A stretch of DNA of 64,000 bases, taken from positions 63,693,500 to 63,757,499 of the forward strand of contig NC_081852.1 in NCBI RefSeq assembly GCF_963259705.1, in the 5' to 3' direction. Below are positions 45,413 to 64,000 of the stretch, one piece after another. Source of the DNA: Myotis daubentonii (lineage: Eukaryota; Chordata; Mammalia; Chiroptera; Vespertilionidae). Below the pieces are notes generated by a model. It was not told the DNA's origin. It made no database searches and saw nothing but the letters and a program-made list of their open reading frames with translations. Within the stretch, counting starts at the first letter, position 1. Every line of letters starts with the position of its first letter. Made by a program: the position numbers and the translations under genes.

Positions 45413-45619
45413 GTGCTGGCCCGTGTGGCTCAGTGGTGAACATCCACCTAGGCACCTGGTCACCGTTGGATTCCGTTCAGGACACAGGCCCGCGTAGCAG
45501 GCTCCATCCCCAGTAGGGACGTGCAGGAGGGCCCGATCCATGATTCTCTCTCATCATGGGTGTTTCTCTCTCCCTCTCCTTTCCTCTCTTTGAAGTCAAT
45601 ACAAATATATGTATTTTAG
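45413..45619 (+). mobile_element. Ves-type SINE
   Basis: Diverged B-box region (CCGTTGGATTCC); the rest is typical. Confidence 0.85.
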
Positions 45620-45909
45620 AGACAGCGGTTTGCCCCACCAGTCCACCCCACCTGCTCCTACGAGGACACCAGTGGCTCCTCGTCCCCAAACCCACGGCCG
45701 CCCCTCCGTTGGCCTCCTTGAGGAGGAGCTGCGGTGAGGCGTCTCCTCACCCTCCTCCTCGTCCCTCCTCACGCGGCTCCACATCCCACACTCTCCCCAC
45801 CCTGCCAACCGGGTGAGTGCCACGGGGACCCAGGCCACAGCAGGGTGTGTGGGACGGTCACGGAGGAATGGCCGCCCCTGGACCAGAGGACCCGTTCGGA
45901 AAGAACAGT

Positions 45910-46130
45910 AGCCCTGGCCGGTGTGGCTCCGCGGACAGAGCGCTGGACAAAGGGTCCCGGCTCCTCCCGGTTGCGGGCTCCTCCCCGCCCGGGCCCTGGT
46001 CAGGGTGCGTGCAGGAGGCAACCGATCGATGTTTCCCTCACATGGGTGTTTCTGTGTTTCCCTCTCTTCCACTCTCTCTAAAACCAATGGGAAGCGATCC
46101 TCGGGGGAGGATTTAAAGAAAGAATCGTAA
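45910..46130 (+). mobile_element. Ves-type SINE
   Basis: A shortened head lacks the TTCGATTCTGG step; ends GATCCTCGGGGGAGGATTTAA. Confidence 0.85.
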
Positions 46131-46481
46131 ATAAGGCTCCTCGGGGGACAGACGCCACGCACCGTGAAGTCCTGGCGAGTCCCCGCCCCCCCACACCTGC
46201 AGGAAAACCAGTGACCGTGTGAAAGTCAGCTTGGAAGAGAGGGAAGCAATGCACCCTTAAGGGAACAATTTAAAAATTTCTGGGACAATTTGGACCCTTC
46301 AGATTCTAAAGGAACATTCTACAAACGTATTGTCACGTCGTGGTGTTTGCTCACACGTCTCCGGCAGCGCTTCCCAGCCTCGCCCACCCTCCCTCCCGGG
46401 CCCTCGGACCTCGCCATCTCCACGTGTCATTTCCAGGCCACTGTAGTTTCCCAGGCTTGATTTTATCACATGTTGCACTTT

Positions 46482-46937
46482 TTTTAAAAATGTATTTTTA
46501 CTAGAGGCCCAGTGCACGAATTCATGCACAGGTGGGGTCCCTCGGCCTGGCCAGCGATCTGGGTCGATGGGGGCCCGTCTCGCCCAGTCCCAATTGGGGC
46601 CAATGGGGGCGGGAGGTTGGCTGTGGGAGCACACTGACCACCAGGGGGCAGCTCCTGCACTGAGCATCTGCTCCCTGGTGGTCAGTGTGCGTCATTGTGA
46701 CCGGTTGTTCGGGCATAACAGTCGCTTAGGCTTTTATATATATAGGTTGCTTTCAGAGAGGAAGGGAGAAGGAGAGAGAGAAACATCAATGATGAGAATC
46801 ATGGATCAGCTGCCTCCTGCACACCCACACTGGGGATCGAGCCCGCAACCCAGGCAGGTGCCCTGACCAGGAATCGAACCGTGACCTCCTGGTTCATAGG
46901 TTGACACTCAACCATCGAATCACGCTGGCCAGGAACG
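46482..46937 (-). mobile_element. Ves-type SINE split by a Helitron
   Basis: The SINE parts are 46482-46500 and 46747-46937. The perfect 11-base duplication TGTTGCACTTT (46471-46481 and 46938-46948) frames the whole unit, showing that the SINE arrived first. Confidence 0.9.
46501..46746 (-). mobile_element. Non-autonomous Helitron inserted in a SINE
   Basis: On the minus strand it reads CCTATATATATAAAAGCC to GGGCCTCTAG, with the same inverted ACCACCAGGG/CCCTGGTGGT core. It splits a Ves-type SINE exactly between A and T; the leading T of the usual TC start is missing. Confidence 0.88.
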
Positions 46938-47213
46938 TGTTGCACTTTGCATCTCTGCGAATTCTGGTCGGGTCTTCATCGTCTTAGGTTTCCCGTGTGC
47001 TGCGCACTGTAACCTGAAGGTGCAGATTTCGACCCGGACACCAGGCAACAAGAACGGTCTCCACAGTCGGTTCCAGGGCAAGACTCAGGCACCATGAGGC
47101 TGTTTTAATTCTGTCCTGGGGCTGGCAGCCTTAGCTTACATAACGTCACATGTCGGAGCCTACAGTTTCTCAGGGAGGTTGTGATCACACTGGCTATTAC
47201 TGCTCCTCAAATG

Positions 47214-47463
47214 TTAACACATTTTACGCAGGAAACGTAGTTATACGTTTTACGTTGACTGGTAGTGCTGACTGGTAGCAGAGCGCGGGACACCTATGAA
47301 TACGTTTTTTATAGACTAGCGGTAGAATGTGGGTAACGTATAAATACGTAAACTAAAGTTATCGTAATTTTACTGAACGTTGCCATTTGCGCAAAAAATT
47401 AGCAAAAATGGCCCGCGCCACCTGTTAGCGCATGATAAAAACTACCCGCAAACAATGTGTTAA
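47214..47463. mobile_element. piggyBac-type MITE
   Basis: The 250-base element is bounded by TTAA on both sides (47214-47217 and 47460-47463). The ends are CACATTTTACGCAGG and, inverted, CACATTGTTTGCGGG. TTAA duplication is diagnostic of piggyBac insertion. There is no coding capacity. The interior is full of ACGT/AAACGT motifs, unlike the surrounding DNA. Confidence 0.78.
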
Positions 47464-48004
47464 ATTTAATATATGTATAGAAATCTATCCCTTTGAAATA
47501 CAAACACTGTTCTGGAAAACGAAAGCAGACTGAATGAAAATTCAGCTCGTTTAGTAATCTGGAGAAAATGCATGTAAACAAAGGGTCGATTGCAGGACGT
47601 CTACTGAGGCGGTAGAACCAGGATGGACCAGCGCCCAGCTTTGGTATAAAACAGGTAGGATTTTAAACATCACGAGACTTGGGGCAAGGGACTCCGTTTA
47701 TTTCCAAGGCTGTGGAACGGGCGGTGGGGGGCCGACAGGAGGGCAGCACTGGGGACCCTCGTGCTGATGGCTGCCCGGGATCCTGACGGGACCCGTGTCA
47801 CCGTGCTGGTTCTATTTCACTCGTTGCTCAGTGTTATCCTTGGGAAAACGGACTACAGGGCATACACGAGCTCTGAGGTTTCCTCGTAACTATTGAATTG
47901 AGTACAGTTATCTCAAAAAAGAACTTAAAGAAGTCATTTGCATATCTTCTCCAATCTTCTATGAGCAAAATAAAGTGAAAGACTCCACAATTGCTTTTTT
48001 TGTA

Positions 48005-48208
48005 TTTTTATTTCTTTTAAAATATTTTTGTTGATTTCAGAGAGAGAGAGGGAAAGATAGAAACATCAATGATGAGATCATTGGTAGGCTGCCTCCTGCA
48101 CACACTGCCCCCCCTCAACCCCTGCCAGGATCAACCCAGAACCCGGGCATGTGCCCTGGCTGGGAATCGAACCCTGACCTCCTGGCTCATAGGTTGATGC
48201 ATGGCCCA
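48005..48208 (-). mobile_element. Ves-type SINE
   Basis: Minus-strand copy ending at GGTTGATGCATGGCCC; the tRNA-like head is lost. Confidence 0.85.
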
Positions 48209-48287
48209 ATTGCTTTAAATTTAGCAATGACACAACCAGAAGGTGGCACCATTACCACATGACTAAGGGCATCACTCATTTTAAACA

Positions 48288-48447
48288 TCTATGATAATAG
48301 AAGGGTAATACGCTAATTAGACTGGACGAAGCCGGGGCCAGAGGGAAGCCAGCCCGGGTCTTGGGTGCCTGCCGAAGGGAAGCGGTGCCGGCAGCTGGGG
48401 GAAGGAAGGCCTACTCTTGCACAAATTTTCGTGCAACGGGCTTCTAG
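48288..48447 (+). mobile_element. Non-autonomous Helitron, unit 1 of a tandem trio
   Basis: It begins TCTATGATAATAGAAGGGTA after an A and ends GGGCTTCTAG. The TC start, CTAG end, and the internal phrase GTAATACGCTAATTAGAC match bat HeliBat-type short elements. No coding capacity. Confidence 0.85.
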
Positions 48448-48923
48448 TCCTATCTAATAAAAGACAAAAAGGGTAATTGACCGTGCCTTCGCTACGCTTC
48501 CCATGGGCTAATCAGGGCGATATGCAAATTAACTGCCAACAAAGACGGCAGTTAATCGCCAACAAAGATGGCGGTTAATTTGCATACGTAGGCGCCAAGC
48601 AATGGAGCGAAGCTGGCTGGCCCCGGGCAGGAGCGGCGAACGAAGGCCAGCGTGGCGAGAGAAGAGCAAAGAGGGAAGCCCGCTGCGCCGGCCTCCGCCA
48701 CGCCCCCGGGCCCACATGCGGCCAGCAGCAAGGAGCTAAGCCCCTCGCCCGCCGCACCGGCCCCTCAGGGCGAAGAGCGAAGGCCTGGGTTCCGGACGGC
48801 GGAGGAAAACTGGTGCCAGCAGCCAGGGCAAGGGGCCCCTAAGGGGCCCCAGACTGCGAGAGGGCACAGGCCGGGCTGAGAGACCCACCCGAGTGCACAG
48901 ATTTTTGTGCACCGGGCCTCTAG
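48448..48923 (+). mobile_element. Non-autonomous Helitron, unit 2 of a tandem trio
   Basis: It starts TCCTATCTAATAAAAG exactly where unit 1 ends and finishes CACCGGGCCTCTAG. It is 476 bases, GC-rich inside, with an inverted sequence around GGGGCCCCTAAGGGGCCCC near 48833. Confidence 0.9.
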
Positions 48924-49297
48924 TCCTATATAATAAAAGGCTAATATGCAAATCGACAAGAACAACTGGTTGCTATGACGTGCATCGACCACCAGGGGGG
49001 CAGACACTCAATGCAGGAGCTGCCCCCTGGTGGTCAGTGTGCTCTGTGGGAGCGCCGCTCAGCCAGAAGCCAGGCTCAAGGCTAGCGAACGGAGCAGCAG
49101 TGGCGGGAGCCTCTCCCACCTCCGCAGCAGCACTAAGGATGTCCAACTGCTGGCTTAGGCCCGCTCCCCGTGGGCCTAAGCCCACTGTCAGACATCCCCC
49201 GAGGGCTCCTGGACTGCGAGAGGGCGTAGGCCGGGCTGAGGGACACCCCCCAATACCCCCCCCCACCCGAGTGCACATTCGTACACCAGGCCTCTAG
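48924..49297 (+). mobile_element. Non-autonomous Helitron, unit 3 of a tandem trio
   Basis: It starts TCCTATATAATAAAAGGC, ends CCAGGCCTCTAG and is followed by T. It contains the inverted phrase ACCACCAGGGGG..CCCCCTGGTGGT at 48990-49034, a hallmark of this bat family. Confidence 0.92.
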
Positions 49298-50194
49298 TGT
49301 CATAATAATGGAATACTATGATTTTATCAATGAAAGTTCAATGCTAACCCCAACTCAGCCATATTGTCAATCCATGTCCTGTGTGAAGCTTGGAAGAAAT
49401 GCAGTTTTCAAAAATCATTTGAAAACAACACAAATGCCTTTGGGTCTGCGTGGCACAGGCTGTAACCAGAACACAGACCCTCTGGTGGGCTTTTCACGGG
49501 GCCTGTGTGGGCTGGCAAAGTTGCCCAAGACCAGGAAGACTCCCGGCCACCCTGGGACCGGCAGGCAGCCCCGCCCTCTGTACAGGCACTTCCTGCCTGG
49601 CGGCCGGCCAGGCTCTGACCAAGGCCCCTGGGAAAATTCCCAACAGCAGCTGCAGTGAGAGAGGCTGAGGGAGGGACTCTGCTTCAGTAAAAGCAGCAAA
49701 GTCCAGAACGTTCTCATTTTTTAAAAATCCTACACACTTCCTAGGCAGGGAGCGGAGGCTGCACCAGGCCATGGAGACGCCCACAGGTGCCGGTGGGAGA
49801 TGCCGGCCACACAGCAAACCCTGTCCGTCGCTGACCGGGTGTCCGTCCCGCCTGGCGCCGGCGGGGCCCCGACGAGCCGTCCACAGCCCCTGGGCACCCG
49901 AGCCCGCCGCATCAGCCCTCCCGTCACGTCCAGCCTCCCCGCCCAGCCTGCACAGCAAGCCCCCGGCTGTCCACCCCAGCTCTGACGCCGACGTGTAACT
50001 TTCTTAGGAGAACACGTTTTACTTAACAAAACAAGTGGGCTTTTCCCCACACAGATGTGTTTTTCATGTGCAATGTCTTTGGAGGGTCGCCAAGCAGCCT
50101 GCCCTGAAGTCCATACATTCGTCAGTTCCCCACACCCACTCGTGCAGCTCTGTTCACTGCTGACAGAACACAACCAGACCACGTGAGAAGCGAG

Positions 50195-52065
50195 TTGGGA
50201 TTAGTTCTGAGCGGTTTATTCTCGTTGTTACAGTGTCCCACCACGGGATTATAAAGACGCGTGTACAGGTAAACGCTGGGAGGCACACGCGTGTCCCCAT
50301 TCTGAAAGAAGGCATGTTACATGTACAGAAAAATGCAAACAGTAAGGTGTTCAAAGGAATTTCTGACTGTTCAGATGTGACTGTTTACAAAGAAAGCATG
50401 TTTTAAAATAATTAAATAATTTTCATATTATTATAAAAGTATTGAGATAAATATCAGAAGACCCCAAAATCACAAGAATGTTTTCCTATGCTATTGAGTC
50501 AAAGGGTAGTTCCATTAAAAGTCCCAAAATAGAGAGTATTTTGTCACTATGGAAAACATCAAATTACCAAAATATGTGAAATAAACATGCGATGCAGAAG
50601 CGGTACCAAGACCCGTCCGAGGCTCCCAGCCCCGCCATCCCCGCGAGCCCCCGGGCTGCTTGGGACCTCGGAGGAGCCGGCACAATGAATAAGAAGTGAG
50701 AGAGACTCCCCACCTCTCCTCCCATCACTTCCAGATAAAGCTGCGGAGAAGGAAAAACTTAAACAAACACTGAAGACGTTAGCTTATGAGTAAGAAGCTG
50801 GTGGTGCCTTCCTCACGCGCCGGCGCTAAGGCGATGCGGAGCAGTAGTGTCGGGGACAGTGACCTCTCTTTCTCAGACAAGAACTCATCTTAGAAAATGC
50901 GGACAGGTATGAATTCAAAACAAAACAGTACTGTGAAATGGTGAAACATCACAAAATAGCAGCATGTGAATTCAAGAGTCTTTTCTGAAAGCAAATGTTT
51001 AAGACTGAACTGCAGAACGGCACTTGCTCCGACTGGTCTGTTATCAGCACCTCGGACGAAGGGCTTTTAGAGGTGCTGATATTCATGTTTACATTTATGA
51101 CTCCCCAAGACAACGTGGACTCTCATTTGTGTTTTGAAGCATAAATATTGCACAGGCAGTTACACATCAGCATCTGGTATCTCTAACACAAAATGACACC
51201 TTACTCAACACGACGTGTAAAACCCATCAGGCAGGACTGAGCAGTGACGGGATGGTGCGCAGGCACTTGAATCGAGGCTGAGTGACAGGCAATCACAGAG
51301 CGAGGGAGGTGTCTCTGCATATGAACCTGGGTCTCTGACGGACCCCACACACAAGTAAGAACTTTGTACAGACTTTCATGGGAAAACCGGGTCTCCAGAA
51401 ACTTCACACCAAATAATTTCCACTGATAACAGCAATGACGACTGCCGCCTTATTTAACCTTTTCCTAACAAATGTCCAATAGACAGGTTTTAAAATCTAC
51501 TTTGCCCCTTTCTCCACCCAGTACAGCCCACAGCCCAGGAACACCCTCTGAGAATCACACTCACCGTGAGACCCAGGGCACCAAGCCTGTCCTGTCAGAC
51601 CGCCCCCGTCCTGGGACAGATCACAGCACCAGACATCGGGGCTCAGGTATCTGTCTGGCAATTTCCATGCAATAATATTAACCAGTAACAATGTGTCAAT
51701 ATTCATCGTCTAAGAGGAAGTCATAGTAGCAATTTTTTTAAACAACCAAGATAACTGATAAGCATTTTTAATGTTTTAAATGGATAAACACATAACGATC
51801 AAATTCATTAGGCGGAACATGACACACACGTTTTCCTCACCCACTGAGACCGCACGACACGTGGGCGCGCCGAGACAAGGCTCCGCTTCTGTCCATCCTT
51901 TAAAAAGGCGCCACTGCGCCGGCCACGCCCAGGCCCCTGGTTTACCAGCTGAGGAGGAGCACATCCGAGGCCGTGGGACAGGCCGTGGAGACCTGTCACC
52001 CTGTCATCTTTGGCTGAAGCCTCAGGAGAGGGAGGGGCTGGCATGGCGGCCACCGAGCATCCAGC
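50195..52065 (-). other. PLEKHA1: PLEKHA1 3' UTR
   Basis: About 1.87 kb follow the stop, AT-rich and free of SINEs, in contrast to its surroundings. This repeat-poor block ends at an AATAAA signal. An AU-rich part lies at 50395-50600, of the sort that can bind stability factors. Confidence 0.75.
50215..50220 (-). terminator. PLEKHA1: PLEKHA1 polyadenylation signal AATAAA
   Basis: Minus-strand AATAAACCGCTCAGAAC; it is the only canonical signal noticed after the stop codon. Cleavage is expected near 50195. Confidence 0.7.
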
Positions 52066-63567
<11,502 letters not shown>

Positions 63568-64000
63568 CTAAAATAGGAAGGAAAGGAATGATTTACAACC
63601 AGCATTACAGATGGCACCCTTCTGTCACAGAATTTCCAGCTTAGTCTATTTCCATAAAACCAGCACCGGTAAGACTGTTGATAGTGTGGACTCTGTAGGG
63701 CTCATATGGCCCTTTCTGTATAACAGCCACCACTGACAGAGCGCTCACGAGGGCAGGACTCTCGCCCACGTATCTCGTCTCACCGTCCAGCCAATCCTCT
63801 CCCGAGGGTGGGTTCCCGGCAGCCCCAGACAGGGCTCCAAGGCCCAGGGAGACACTCGTTCCAGCTGAGCCAGCGGGACTGTCGCCCACACTCAGCCACC
63901 ACACGGCACCTGCTCCCCTGAGCACGTAACGCCATGTGCGGCCCTGGGCTGCCACCTCTTCCTCCCTCCATCCCCCAGGACCCTGCCACAGGGACGATGG
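63568..64000 (-). other. PLEKHA1: PLEKHA1 intron, partial
   Basis: Intron sequence upstream of the 63.5 kb exon, running off the window. Nothing recognisable was seen. Confidence 0.8.

Larger units (their letters stand above)
38200..50190. other. Intergenic region between PLEKHA1 and HTRA1
   Basis: About 12 kb between the PLEKHA1 poly(A) site and the HTRA1 promoter. It is made of old L1 3' ends, LTR-like repeats, SINEs and DNA transposons. No coding exon was found, and nothing resembling ARMS2. Confidence 0.8.

Noticed and set aside
38200..50190. ARMS2 ortholog
   Set aside because: No frame resembles the human ARMS2 protein as I recall it; the gene is regarded as primate-specific.

Overview
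This window is mammalian nuclear DNA and almost certainly comes from a vesper bat (Vespertilionidae). Two split, intron-rich genes are recognisable. The interspersed repeats are those of that family: dozens of tRNA-derived Ves-type SINEs, plus short non-autonomous Helitrons (HeliBat type), SPIN-like and other hAT elements, a piggyBac-type MITE and a mariner relic. I see no prokaryotic features, and most long open frames are by-products of GC-rich DNA or of repeats whose unit length is a multiple of three.

Layout. 1-3.77 kb: DNA beyond the 3' end of HTRA1, with SINEs and no gene. 3.77-37.7 kb, minus strand: the complete HTRA1 gene (secreted HtrA-family serine protease, nine coding exons, about 481 residues). 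Introns 1 and 3 are 11 and 14.7 kb and hold most SINEs and several large minisatellites. Exon 1 lies in a CpG island at 36.9-38.2 kb. 38.2-50.2 kb: intergenic DNA with old L1 3' ends, a direct pair of LTR-like segments, a SPIN element, a nested SINE/Helitron, a piggyBac MITE and three head-to-tail Helitrons. 50.2-64 kb, minus strand: the 3' part of PLEKHA1 (TAPP1), namely its last seven constitutive coding exons, an alternative terminal exon and a 3' UTR of about 1.9 kb. The 5' exons lie beyond position 64,000.

Gene order and orientation (PLEKHA1 upstream of HTRA1, same strand) match the human 10q26 interval. ARMS2, which sits between them in primates, is not recognisable here. The two genes have no shared pathway: HTRA1 acts outside the cell on matrix and TGF-beta-family signalling, while PLEKHA1 is a cytosolic adaptor that binds PI(3,4)P2.

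Base composition changes along the window. Roughly the first 46 kb are GC-rich with many G/C homopolymers and minisatellites; the rest is AT-richer. All seven Helitrons, the piggyBac MITE and the mariner are in the AT-richer part. Several insertions can be ordered in time from shared target-site duplications. Gene identification rests on recalled protein families and splice-site reading; no database search was run.
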